Source of the DNA: an uncultured Bacteroidales bacterium
GTDB lineage: Bacteria > Bacteroidota > Bacteroidia > Bacteroidales > UBA932
Direction of reading: 5' to 3'
NCBI GenBank assembly: GCA_944326255.1
Contig: CALVDG010000011.1
Coordinates: forward strand, 1-64,000
DNA length: 64,000 nucleotides
A program made the translations under genes and the position numbers. The notes beneath the pieces are model-generated. The model had not been told where the DNA came from and ran no database searches. It was given only the letters and a program-made list of their open reading frames with translations. Shown here piece by piece: positions 42,179 to 50,400 of the stretch. Every line of letters begins with the position of its first letter. The stretch's first letter is position 1.

Positions 42179-43045
42179 TTAAAGTAGGGAAATAGTCTCT
42201 GCGGCTTTCTCGAGCTGCCAGCGGGTGGTGGAAGTGGCGCCGCAGATGCCCACGATGTCATCCGGGCGGAAGATGCCGGCAGGGATTTCCTCCGCACTCT
42301 CAACTTTATAGGAGCGCGGATTGACCGAGCGGCAGAGTTCAAAGAGCACCTTGCCGTTGGAACTTTCATGACCGCACACGAAGATAATCACCGAGCAGGA
42401 GGCCGCGAATTCGCGCAGGGCCTTGTGACGGGATGAGACATTGCGGCAGATGGTATCGAATACCTCCAGGCCGGAAGCAGCCTTCCGCAGGCGAGCGGCG
42501 ACAGCAGCGAACTCCTCGGGGTCTTTCGTGGTCTGGGAGAACAGGGCCAGCGGACGGGACGGGTCTATGACACCGGACAGGAGCTTTTCCTCCAGATCCG
42601 CCATGCTCTCCACCACCACGGCATGACCGTCCGTCTGGCCTACCAGACCGTTGACCTCCGCATGTCCGCGTTTGCCGAAGATTATCACCTGACCGCCGGC
42701 ACTGCTGAGTTCCCGATACTTGGCCGCTATCTTCTTCTGAAGTGCAAGCACTACCGGGCAGGAGCAGTCGATGAGGCTTACCCCGGATGCCTCGGCCAGT
42801 CTATAAGTGGACGGCGGCTCACCATGTGCGCGGATAAGTACTGTAGAGCCTCTCAGGGAGGGAAAATCCGCGTACCCGACCGTCTTGAGCCCTATGTGCT
42901 CCAGACGGCGGATCTCCGCGTCGTTGTGGACTATCGCCCCGAGCGAATACAGACTCCCGTGCCCGTCCAGATAGTCCTCCGCAACCGATATGGCCCTGCG
43001 CACTCCGTTGCAGCACCCCGAATGCCCGTCTATAATCACCCGCAT
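42179..43045 (-). CDS. ispH: 4-hydroxy-3-methylbut-2-enyl diphosphate reductase
   Basis: A 288-residue Fe-S enzyme, last step of the MEP isoprenoid pathway. The three cluster cysteines are in SGCCNGV (Cys12), DCSCPVV and FDTICRNVS. Substrate-binding residues are in GAIVHND, RAHGEPP and the ATSTTRWQLE end. Unlike most Bacteroidota homologues the first motif reads GCCNGV rather than GFCFGV, but spacing is preserved. Overlaps cmk by 10 nt on the same strand, so both are expressed from the cmk promoter. Confidence 0.93.
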   Translation of the reverse strand: MRVIIDGHSGCCNGVRRAISVAEDYLDGHGSLYSLGAIVHNDAEIRRLEHIGLKTVGYADFPSLRGSTVLIRAHGEPPSTYRLAEASGVSLIDCSCPVVLALQKKIAAKYRELSSAGGQVIIFGKRGHAEVNGLVGQTDGHAVVVESMADLEEKLLSGVIDPSRPLALFSQTTKDPEEFAAVAARLRKAASGLEVFDTICRNVSSRHKALREFAASCSVIIFVCGHESSNGKVLFELCRSVNPRSYKVESAEEIPAGIFRPDDIVGICGATSTTRWQLEKAAETISLL

Positions 43046-43743
43046 AGATTACGCTCCTTCAACAGATTACGGAACCACTCCAGCTGGTCCTCCACAGTCA
43101 TGTCACTGTTGTCCAGCAGCACCGCATCCCCGGCCATACGCAGAGGGGCCGTCTCACGGTGGGTATCGATATAGTCCCGCTCGCTCAGATTGCCCAGAAT
43201 ATCCTCATAGGAGACACTGTGCCCCCGTGCGCTCATCTCCTCGTAGCGGCGGCGCGCCCTTACCTCGGGTCTGGCAGTCATGAATATCTTGAGCTCCGCA
43301 TCCGGAAATACAGCCGTGCCGATGTCCCTGCCGTCCATCACCACTCCCTTGCCGGCTCCTATCTCCCTGAGCCTCCTGTCCACATACTCACGGACAAACG
43401 GAAGCGCCGCCACATGACTGACTATCCTTGATATCTCCAGAGTGCGTATCTCCTTCTCCACATTCTCCCCGTCCAGCCAAGTTTCGCTCCTGCCTCCGGG
43501 CCCGGATGTCCGGAATGAAATATCCACCGGGCTGCCGTCCACAAGCAGTCTCCTGAGCGCGGTCTCGTCCACGACATTGTCTCCGGACACGCAGCCGCCG
43601 CGCATGGCGAAAAGCGCCACGGCCCTGTACATGGCCCCGGTATCTATATACACATACCCCAGTTCCCTGGCAATGGCTTTGGCAAACGTACTCTTACCCG
43701 TGGACGAGTATCCGTCTATGGCGATAATGATGCGTGAAGTCAT
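43036..43743 (-). CDS. cmk: Cytidylate kinase
   Basis: A 235-residue kinase that phosphorylates CMP and dCMP. P-loop AIDGYSSTGKSTFAKAIA, YIDTGAMYRAVALFA, the acceptor-site VVMDGRDIGTAVFPDAELKI and RARRRYEE are all canonical. The -7 box ends 4 nt before the ATG, and no alternative start exists upstream of the P-loop, so the mRNA should be leaderless. Heads a two-gene unit with ispH. Confidence 0.95.
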   Translation of the reverse strand: MTSRIIIAIDGYSSTGKSTFAKAIARELGYVYIDTGAMYRAVALFAMRGGCVSGDNVVDETALRRLLVDGSPVDISFRTSGPGGRSETWLDGENVEKEIRTLEISRIVSHVAALPFVREYVDRRLREIGAGKGVVMDGRDIGTAVFPDAELKIFMTARPEVRARRRYEEMSARGHSVSYEDILGNLSERDYIDTHRETAPLRMAGDAVLLDNSDMTVEDQLEWFRNLLKERNLCG

Positions 43744-43747
43744 ACTA

Positions 43748-43755
43748 CAAAAATA
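43748..43755 (-). promoter_or_regulatory. -7 box abutting the cmk start
   Basis: Minus strand TATTTTTG fits TAnnTTTG; 4 nt before ATG 43743. Confidence 0.6.
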
Positions 43756-43766
43756 AATTATTTATC

Positions 43767-43774
43767 TAAATTTG
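43767..43774 (+). promoter_or_regulatory. -7 box for the secreted-protein/M16/methyltransferase run
   Basis: TAAATTTG fits TAnnTTTG, 23 nt before ATG 43798; only 11 nt separate it from the divergent cmk box. Confidence 0.6.
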
Positions 43775-43797
43775 CAGCAAATTAATTATTCTGGAAA

Positions 43798-44709
43798 ATG
43801 AAAAAAATACTGACAGTACTGTTCACAGTCTTGACGGCGGTCGTGGCCTCAGCCCAGGGCTCTCCCGGCATGGATATGGAAATCAAGCAGTTCCAAGATA
43901 AAAAAGTAGACTCGGGAAGGGAATATTACGGAGACATCCCCGCCCGTATCACCAAAGTCGTCGTATCGGGAGACAACTCCATGACGGACCTGCTGTTCAG
44001 GAACTCCGTGGAGGAAAGCTGGAACATCTCACCTTACGAGTTCTGCGATCCAGAGGAGTTTGACCGGATCAAGACCGACACCAATTACTATTTTCTAGTG
44101 CGCCTGGACAAGATGCACCGCAAGGCTGACTCCCCGGCCATGGAATTCGTATGCTTTCTGAAAGGCAATGAGAAAGCCGGCGACAACCTCTCACAGATGC
44201 CGGAGCTCATAGCCCTGCCCCTGTTCCCTGACAACGATGACAACGACCGGATATTCACATATCTTCCGGCCTACATGAACATCATTCAGACCTATATCCA
44301 GAAAATAGTGGACGGCAAGGTCTACCCCTCCAAACGCGGAGAGATACATCTGGGGACCATGAGCAAGTCCAGGAACAGCTCCATCCTCTTCAACTCCGAG
44401 GACATGGCCTACCATGCTCCCATGCAGAAGTTCGAGCAGATGTTCAGGGGCAGGGCCAGCACCGTGCCTCAGGAGGAAATTGACCTGGCCATGAAAGAGG
44501 CGGCTCCGAGGACTCTCGTATCGCTTGTCGTTGCCCCGGGGGCCGACAGCAATGGCTCGTGGTGCTACAAGATGCTCATCAGCGCGGATACCTATGAGCT
44601 GTACTACTTCAAGAAACACAAGATATCCCCCAAGAAGGGTCCCGGCTTCCTGAAATCCGACCTCAAGCGCATATCCAGGCTGGTGACTCCGCACTATACA
44701 ATCCGGTAA
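43798..44709 (+). CDS. Secreted protein of unknown function
   Basis: A 303-residue protein with a clear signal peptide (MKKILTVLFTVLTAVVASAQ, cleaved after ASA). The mature part has no catalytic motif that I recognise; it is mixed alpha/beta with conserved-looking segments ITKVVVSGDNSMTDLLFRNS, VCFLKGNEKAG, YLPAYMNIIQTYIQK and WCYKMLISADTYELYYFKKH. It lies 6 nt upstream of an M16 peptidase gene and probably shares its transcript. Likely periplasmic and restricted to Bacteroidales, but this is inference. Confidence 0.7.
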   Translation: MKKILTVLFTVLTAVVASAQGSPGMDMEIKQFQDKKVDSGREYYGDIPARITKVVVSGDNSMTDLLFRNSVEESWNISPYEFCDPEEFDRIKTDTNYYFLVRLDKMHRKADSPAMEFVCFLKGNEKAGDNLSQMPELIALPLFPDNDDNDRIFTYLPAYMNIIQTYIQKIVDGKVYPSKRGEIHLGTMSKSRNSSILFNSEDMAYHAPMQKFEQMFRGRASTVPQEEIDLAMKEAAPRTLVSLVVAPGADSNGSWCYKMLISADTYELYYFKKHKISPKKGPGFLKSDLKRISRLVTPHYTIR

Positions 44710-44715
44710 TCCGAC

Positions 44716-45933
44716 ATGAAATTTGCCTTCAAACGCAGCCTTTCCCCCGTCGCATACTGCGCCCTGCACGTAAAGACAGGCACCCGATATGAAGAGAAGA
44801 ACCAGGGTGGACTGGCTCATTTCACGGAGCACCTCCTCTTCAAGGGCACAGAGACCAAGAGCGCAGGTACGGTCAACTCCTTCATCGAACGTCTCGGGGG
44901 CGAGCTGAACGCATACACCACTAAGGAAGAGACGGTAATCCACGCCACAGTCCTTAAAGAAGACCTGCGCAAGGCCGTGGGCCTGCTGATGGACATAGCC
45001 TTCCGCTGTACCTTCCCCGACAGGGAGATCGAGAAGGAAAGAGGGGTCGTACTGGAAGAGATCAACACCTACAAGGACTCCCCCGCCGAGCAGATATACG
45101 ATGACTTCGAGGAATACCTGTTCGAAGGCACTCCCCTGTCCATGCCGGTGCTGGGCAAGGCCAGATACCTCAAGAAGATAGACCGGGACATAGTCTGCGC
45201 TTACTACCGGAAGATGTTCCGCCCTGAGAATATGTATTTCACGATAGTGGCCGGCATAGAGGAGAGCAGGGCCAGGGACATGGTCTCAAAGGCTCTGGAG
45301 ACATACTGCACTTCCGCGTCAAACGGACTGGAAGACGGAGAGGGCGAGGCCATTGCAGGCTCCGGACAGCTCGTAGTCAATCCCCCGTTTACAAGATCCG
45401 TCTCACGTCACAGCCACCAGGCCCACTGCGTTATGGGCGCAAGAGCCTGCCCGGCATACGACAGGCGCAGGATTCCGCTCAGCCTGCTGGTCAACATTCT
45501 GGGCGGACCAATGGCCAATTCAAGGCTCAACCTGATTCTCCGGGAGAAATACGGCCTCGTCTACAGCGTAGACGCCTCCTACGGACTGTACACCGATGCA
45601 GGAGCCGCCACCATATATTTCGGCTGCGAGAAAGCCAATGTACAGAGATGCCTGACACTCATCGAAAGAGAATTACGTTCCCTGAGGGAAGAACTGCTGT
45701 CTCCAAGAGCACTCAACAGCGCAAAGAAACAGCTGCTGGGCCAGATGGCCATAGCCGCCGACAACGGTGAGGCGCAGGTACTGTCGATGGGCAAGAGCCT
45801 GATGACCTACGGAAGGGTGATCAGCAACAGGGAGACAGCTGAACTCATCAGCGGCATCACGGCGGAGGAGATAAGGGACACCGCCGCCGAGGTGTTCAAT
45901 CCCGAGAATATGTCCAGACTGCTTTATATCTGA
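44716..45933 (+). CDS. M16 family zinc peptidase (insulinase-like)
   Basis: A 405-residue protease with the inverted zinc motif HFTEH (His35, Glu38, His39) and the third ligand Glu about 76 residues later in KERGVVLEEI. The C-terminal half has the second M16 domain (ILGGPMANSRLNLILREKYG, LVYSVDASYGLY). The N-terminus lacks the first strand or two of longer homologues, and no signal peptide is visible, so it is probably cytoplasmic. It lies 10 nt from the methyltransferase gene. Confidence 0.9.
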   Translation: MKFAFKRSLSPVAYCALHVKTGTRYEEKNQGGLAHFTEHLLFKGTETKSAGTVNSFIERLGGELNAYTTKEETVIHATVLKEDLRKAVGLLMDIAFRCTFPDREIEKERGVVLEEINTYKDSPAEQIYDDFEEYLFEGTPLSMPVLGKARYLKKIDRDIVCAYYRKMFRPENMYFTIVAGIEESRARDMVSKALETYCTSASNGLEDGEGEAIAGSGQLVVNPPFTRSVSRHSHQAHCVMGARACPAYDRRRIPLSLLVNILGGPMANSRLNLILREKYGLVYSVDASYGLYTDAGAATIYFGCEKANVQRCLTLIERELRSLREELLSPRALNSAKKQLLGQMAIAADNGEAQVLSMGKSLMTYGRVISNRETAELISGITAEEIRDTAAEVFNPENMSRLLYI

Positions 45934-45943
45934 AAACCGCCAT

Positions 45944-46570
45944 ATGAATCCCGCCAGACTGAAAGAGGCCCTGTCCTTCATAGAAAGAGAGACCCACCTG
46001 AGGACCAAATCCTACCGGATGCTCTCCGACGGAGTTCAGGGCGAGTTCCTTCAGGCCTTCTCCCTTATGGTAAGGCCGGAAGCCGTACTTGAGATCGGCA
46101 CGTTCACCGGGTACGCCACGCTGTGCCTGTACAGAGGCCTGAGAGAGAACGGAGTGCTGGACACCATAGAGATTGACGACGAGCTGACTGACATCTACAC
46201 AAGGGCATTCAGTATCGCCGGAGCGGACAGGATATGTCCCCATCTCCAGGACGCGGCGGTACTTATCCCGAAACTGGACAGACTGTACGACATAGTGTAC
46301 ATAGACGCGGACAAAAGGCTGTACCCGGCCTACTACGACATGGTCTTCAACAAAGTGCGGCCGGGAGGATATATTCTGGCTGACAACGTGCTGTGGAGCG
46401 GAAAGACCGCCCCTGACGCTCATTCAGGAGACAGACAGACGACTGCCATCATGGAATTCAATAAAAAAACAGCCTCTGACCCGAGGGTCGAAAGGCTGGT
46501 TCTTCCAATCAGGGATGGTTTAGCCCTGATACACAAAAAATCGGATAGTTTTTTCTCAGGTCAGTTTTAG
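45944..46570 (+). CDS. Class I SAM-dependent O-methyltransferase
   Basis: A 208-residue member of the O-methyltransferase family 3 (caffeoyl-CoA OMT/YrrM-like). SAM-binding motif VLEIGTFTGYATLCLYRGL, acidic residue in IEIDDEL, then LYDIVYIDADKRLYPAYYDM and GGYILADNVLWSGK, which carry metal-binding positions in relatives. Substrate unknown; YrrM-type members modify tRNA hydroxyuridine, whereas others act on small catechols. Confidence 0.87.
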   Translation: MNPARLKEALSFIERETHLRTKSYRMLSDGVQGEFLQAFSLMVRPEAVLEIGTFTGYATLCLYRGLRENGVLDTIEIDDELTDIYTRAFSIAGADRICPHLQDAAVLIPKLDRLYDIVYIDADKRLYPAYYDMVFNKVRPGGYILADNVLWSGKTAPDAHSGDRQTTAIMEFNKKTASDPRVERLVLPIRDGLALIHKKSDSFFSGQF

Positions 46571-46582
46571 TACACTGTCATC

Positions 46583-47152
46583 TTACTCCTTTACACGCTC
46601 ACCATAGCTTCTGTCAACAGTGTTGACGCGGATCTTGTCGCCCTGATTGATGAACAGAGGCACCATGATCTCAGCACCGGTCTCAAGAGTAGCCGCCTTG
46701 AGGGCGTTGCTGGAAGCAGTGTCGCCTTTTACGGCAGGCTCGGTATATGTGACCTCAAGCTCCACGTAAGTGGGAAGCTCGCAAGTAAGACATTTCTCCT
46801 CATCGGCCAGGAACATCATCTCGACATACTGTCCCTCTTTCATAAGGTCGGCGTTCTCCACCATCTCCTCGGGAATGCTGACCTGCTCGTAGGTCTCGGT
46901 ATGCATGAAGTTGTAGCCCATATCGTCTTTATACAGATAGGTGTAGGGTCTGCGCTCCACACTGATCGGGTCAATCTTCTCTCCGGCGGTGAAGGTCCTG
47001 TCAAGGATCTTGCCGTTCTCCAGGTTGCGTAATTTTGTCTTCACGAAAGCCGGACCCTTACCGGGTTTCACATGCTGAAACCATATAATCGATACGGGTT
47101 TCCCCTCATAGTTGAAATAAAGTCCGTTCTTGAAATCTGCAGTTGTTGCCAT
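46583..47152 (-). CDS. efp: Translation elongation factor P
   Basis: A 189-residue EF-P with a KOW-like N-terminal domain and two OB folds. The tip residue is Lys in KPGKGPAFV (about residue 32). The C-terminal OB domain has KAATLETGAEIMVPLFINQG. It relieves ribosome stalling at poly-Pro. Its own promoter lies 33 nt upstream. Confidence 0.95.
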   Translation of the reverse strand: MATTADFKNGLYFNYEGKPVSIIWFQHVKPGKGPAFVKTKLRNLENGKILDRTFTAGEKIDPISVERRPYTYLYKDDMGYNFMHTETYEQVSIPEEMVENADLMKEGQYVEMMFLADEEKCLTCELPTYVELEVTYTEPAVKGDTASSNALKAATLETGAEIMVPLFINQGDKIRVNTVDRSYGERVKE

Positions 47153-47185
47153 AAATTCTATAAACTTCTCTTATATATTGTTTCG

Positions 47186-47193
47186 CAAATATA
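47186..47193 (-). promoter_or_regulatory. -7 box for efp
   Basis: Minus strand TATATTTG fits TAnnTTTG, 33 nt before ATG 47152. Confidence 0.6.
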
Positions 47194-47218
47194 ATAAATT
47201 TTTAATTCTGTTCCGATT

Positions 47219-48604
47219 TTATTTTTTAATAGTTTCCACCATCTGTCTCAGCACCGTGCGGGCTCCGAAACGGGCGGCGGCGGTCTCAGACTCCTTCATG
47301 CTCTTCAGGAAGGCAGGCATATCGTCCTTGGAGAGCGGTTCGGCAGGAGGCGACTCCATCTTGAGCGGATTGATAGGCGTTCCGTTCTTCCATATGCGGA
47401 AATCCAGATGCGGCCCGGTAGAATAGCCGGTACTGCCCACATAGCCTATCACCTGCCCCTGCTTGACCCTCTGCCCCACGCTGATATTCTTGCCATAGCG
47501 GGACAGATGCAGGTATGCCGACGTATATACTGAATTGTGCTTTATCTTCACCATATTGCCCTCAGCTGTCTTATAACCTTTGTAGACCACCACTCCATCT
47601 CCGATGCTCATCACCTCTGTGCCCGTCGGAGCCGCGTAGTCTATACCGGTATGAGGCCTGACCTTACGGGTAATCGGATGCCGTCTGTGATAAGTGAAGC
47701 CCGAACTGATCCTGATGTAGCTCAGAGGAGCACGGAGGAAGGCCTTGCGCATACTCTCCCCTTTCTCATTCCAGTAATAATTGCCGCTGCCGTCATCGAA
47801 CCAGTAGGACTTGTAGGCCTGGTCTCCGTGCGTGAACTCGGCGTACAGGACCCGCTCCACATTCAGGATCTCTCCGTCGCACTCGGACTTCTCGTACACA
47901 GCCTTGAAGGAGTCTCCTTTCTGAAGGCCGAAGAAGTCGATGCTCCAGGCATATATGTCCGCCAGCGAGACAGCCAGCAGGGCCGGAGCCCCGGCGTCTA
48001 TTATATCCTGCCACAGGGAGTTCTCTATATTCACTTCCACATAATCTATCGAGCTGACGATATCCTTGTCCTCCACCCTGACCGAAAGAGAGTCGCGCAG
48101 CGTAAACACTACGTAGGAGGCATTGTCCTTCTCGTAGACCACCTGGGCCAGAGTATCCGGCTCGCCGGGCAGATAATATGCGTGGTAATGATAACCTACT
48201 TTTATCTGACGCATGTCAAAGACCCCTTTGGACAGGGCATCCAGGGCATAGATATCACTCTGGGAAGCCCCCAGCCTGGTCATAAGCGTCGAGAAGAACT
48301 CTCCCCTGCGGATATTTCCCTCCACCTTACGGTACTTGGAAAGCGGGATGCCGTACTCGTAGACCTCATCCTCAGAGACAGTCTCCGCCCTCTTATCTGT
48401 CCGCACCGCAACGTTCTGCTCCGGGTAAGACGGCTCCGCATCCGTAATGACGGCTTCTCTTCCGGACGGAGCCGGAATCAACCTTACAATCCAGACTATG
48501 ATGAGAATGAGAAGTTCGACGGCAACAGTGGACAGCACTCCTATCACGACTCCTTTGAAAAGTCTGTCTGTCAGCACTCTTTCTTTTATCTCCTGAAAAT
48601 TCAT
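47219..48604 (-). CDS. M23 family murein endopeptidase
   Basis: A 461-residue membrane-anchored peptidase. One N-terminal helix (LFKGVVIGVLSTVAVELLIL, continuing IIVWIV), an OapA/LysM-like middle (about 95-300) and a C-terminal M23 LytM domain with the zinc motif HTGIDYAAPTGTEV, HLSRYGKNISVGQRVKQGQV and HLDFRIWKNG. All metal and catalytic histidines are in place, so it should cut peptide crosslinks in the cell wall. The promoter box ends 4 nt before the ATG (leaderless). It is divergent from the mraZ division cluster, a logical neighbour for a wall hydrolase. Confidence 0.92.
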   Translation of the reverse strand: MNFQEIKERVLTDRLFKGVVIGVLSTVAVELLILIIVWIVRLIPAPSGREAVITDAEPSYPEQNVAVRTDKRAETVSEDEVYEYGIPLSKYRKVEGNIRRGEFFSTLMTRLGASQSDIYALDALSKGVFDMRQIKVGYHYHAYYLPGEPDTLAQVVYEKDNASYVVFTLRDSLSVRVEDKDIVSSIDYVEVNIENSLWQDIIDAGAPALLAVSLADIYAWSIDFFGLQKGDSFKAVYEKSECDGEILNVERVLYAEFTHGDQAYKSYWFDDGSGNYYWNEKGESMRKAFLRAPLSYIRISSGFTYHRRHPITRKVRPHTGIDYAAPTGTEVMSIGDGVVVYKGYKTAEGNMVKIKHNSVYTSAYLHLSRYGKNISVGQRVKQGQVIGYVGSTGYSTGPHLDFRIWKNGTPINPLKMESPPAEPLSKDDMPAFLKSMKESETAAARFGARTVLRQMVETIKK

Positions 48605-48608
48605 GATA

Positions 48609-48616
48609 CAAATGTA
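48609..48616 (-). promoter_or_regulatory. -7 box abutting the M23 peptidase start
   Basis: Minus strand TACATTTG fits TAnnTTTG; 4 nt before ATG 48604. Confidence 0.65.
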
Positions 48617-48678
48617 GAAAAGAATTTCAAATTGTGGAAAAAAATGTAAAAAAGTGGAAGTTTGTGTAAGATTTTAGT

Positions 48679-48686
48679 TATTTTTG
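48679..48686 (+). promoter_or_regulatory. -7 box for the mraZ-ftsZ cluster
   Basis: TATTTTTG fits TAnnTTTG, 22 nt before ATG 48709. No other plausible promoter or terminator was seen between here and ftsZ. Confidence 0.6.
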
Positions 48687-48708
48687 CAGGAAATAATCTG
48701 ACAGCGCA

Positions 48709-49155
48709 ATGACAAAGTTCATCGGAGAATACAAAGCCAAGGTTGACGACAGGGGAAGGCTGGTCTTTCCTTCTGCGTTCAAGGCCCTTATGGACCCCGA
48801 TGAGCCGATGCGCCTCGTTGTGAAAAAAGACCTTTATTCCCCCTGTCTCGACATCTATACTTACCGCGAGTGGGAAAGAGAGTCCGAGGACATCAAGTCC
48901 AGACTCAACTTCTTCAATCCCGAGCACGCCACTTTCTGGAGAGGATACATGAGCGGAAGGGCCGTTGTCGAGCCGGACGGGAAACTGGGCAGGATATCCA
49001 TTCCCCGACAGCTTCTGGACAGCATAGGTGCCGGGAAAGAAGTGATATTCGCCGGCAACGACCACAAGATTGAGTTATGGGCCAGGGAGAGATACGAAAG
49101 CTCCCTCATGGACGAGAACGCCTTCGCTGCTCTGGCCGAAAAGATACTAGGATAA
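48709..49155 (+). CDS. mraZ: Transcriptional regulator MraZ
   Basis: A 148-residue AbrB-fold double-repeat protein. First repeat IGEYKAKVDDRGRLVFPSAF, second repeat AVVEPDGKLGRISIPRQLLD; each carries the DxxGR signature. It should bind repeats upstream of itself and regulate the dcw operon; I did not find an obvious row of TGGG repeats upstream. First gene of the cluster. Confidence 0.95.
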   Translation: MTKFIGEYKAKVDDRGRLVFPSAFKALMDPDEPMRLVVKKDLYSPCLDIYTYREWERESEDIKSRLNFFNPEHATFWRGYMSGRAVVEPDGKLGRISIPRQLLDSIGAGKEVIFAGNDHKIELWARERYESSLMDENAFAALAEKILG

Positions 49156-49165
49156 TCTGTCAGCC

Positions 49166-50077
49166 ATGCCTGAATCTTACCATACACCCGTCCTGCTTGA
49201 AGAAAGCATGGATATGCTCGGGATAAAGCCCTCAGGAGTATATGTGGACGCCACCCTCGGCGGAGGCGGTCACAGCCGTGCCATACTCTCGCGGCTGGGC
49301 GAAAGCGGCAGGCTGATTGCATTTGACCAGGACCCGGAAGCCGTAGTCAATGCCCCGCAGGACTGCCGGACAACGGCTGTACGGGCCAATTTCCGGTTCA
49401 TCCACAACTACATCAGATATCTGGGCTACGACGGCGTGGACGGCATCCTGGCCGACCTCGGCGTATCCTCCCATCAGTTCGACACTCCTGAAAGAGGATT
49501 CTCATTCCGGTTTGACGCAGACCTGGACATGAGGATGAATACCTCCTCCGGGCAGAATGCGGCGGACATCCTCAACAGCTATGACGAAGAGTCCCTCGCC
49601 GGCATTCTCCGCCTGTACGGGGAAGTGGACGGCAGCCGGAAAGCCGCCTCCCTGATCTGCTCGGCACGCGCCCGGAAACCGATTGAGACCACAACAGACC
49701 TGAACAACGCTCTGGAAAGCATCCTGCCCGCCATCGCTCCCCACAAGTTCCTGGCCAGAGTATACCAGGCCCTGCGGATCGAGGTCAACGGCGAGATGAA
49801 GTGTCTGGAGCATCTTCTGACCGGTATCGGCAAGTCCCTCAGACCAGGGGGCACGGCCGTAATCATAACATATCACTCCCTCGAAGACCGTATGGTCAAG
49901 AATTATTTCAAGACCGGGAATGTAGAGGGAAAAGACACCACCGACCTGTACGGCCGCAGAGACTGTCCCTTCGATGTCATTACCAGAAAACCCGTCCTCC
50001 CCGGGGAAGATGAGATAATGCGCAACACAAGGGCCAGAAGCGCGAAACTGAGGGCCGCACGGAAAAAAGCCGTATGA
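49166..50077 (+). CDS. rsmH: 16S rRNA (cytosine-1402-N4)-methyltransferase RsmH
   Basis: A 303-residue methyltransferase. YHTPVLLEESMDMLGIKPSG, the SAM motif VDATLGGGGHSRAIL, LADLGVSSHQFDTPERGFSF and IITYHSLEDRMVKNYF are family signatures. Overlaps ftsL by 4 nt (ATGA). Confidence 0.96.
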   Translation: MPESYHTPVLLEESMDMLGIKPSGVYVDATLGGGGHSRAILSRLGESGRLIAFDQDPEAVVNAPQDCRTTAVRANFRFIHNYIRYLGYDGVDGILADLGVSSHQFDTPERGFSFRFDADLDMRMNTSSGQNAADILNSYDEESLAGILRLYGEVDGSRKAASLICSARARKPIETTTDLNNALESILPAIAPHKFLARVYQALRIEVNGEMKCLEHLLTGIGKSLRPGGTAVIITYHSLEDRMVKNYFKTGNVEGKDTTDLYGRRDCPFDVITRKPVLPGEDEIMRNTRARSAKLRAARKKAV

Positions 50078-50397
50078 AAAAGGAGATTCTGGAAAACGTA
50101 CTGGGAGGACAGGTACTGGCCAGGCGCGGCCTGACAAAGAACTGGAAATTCATCATCTACATATTCATACTGGTGATTGTCTACATCAGCATCCATTTCT
50201 GGACACGCAACACCATGCAGAGAATCGCCCGCAATGAGGAGACTCTGCGCAACCTGCGATCGGAATATCTGGGCAAATACACCAGGCTGCTGTATTCAGG
50301 GAAAAGAGGCGAGATAGAGCAACTGCTCGAGCAGAGCGGTCTGGAGCTTCTGCCCCCGGACACTCCGCCCACGAGAATCAATCTTAAGGAGGACTGA
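50074..50397 (+). CDS. ftsL: FtsL-like division protein
   Basis: A 107-residue bitopic protein: cytoplasmic N-terminus, one helix (WKFIIYIFILVIVYISIHFW) and a short extracytoplasmic coiled coil (RNEETLRNLRSEYLGKYTRL). Position between rsmH and ftsI and this topology identify it as the Bacteroidota FtsL counterpart, though primary sequence is weakly conserved. It should recruit FtsQ and FtsI to the septum. Confidence 0.85.
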   Translation: MKKEILENVLGGQVLARRGLTKNWKFIIYIFILVIVYISIHFWTRNTMQRIARNEETLRNLRSEYLGKYTRLLYSGKRGEIEQLLEQSGLELLPPDTPPTRINLKED

Positions 50398-50400
50398 CGC

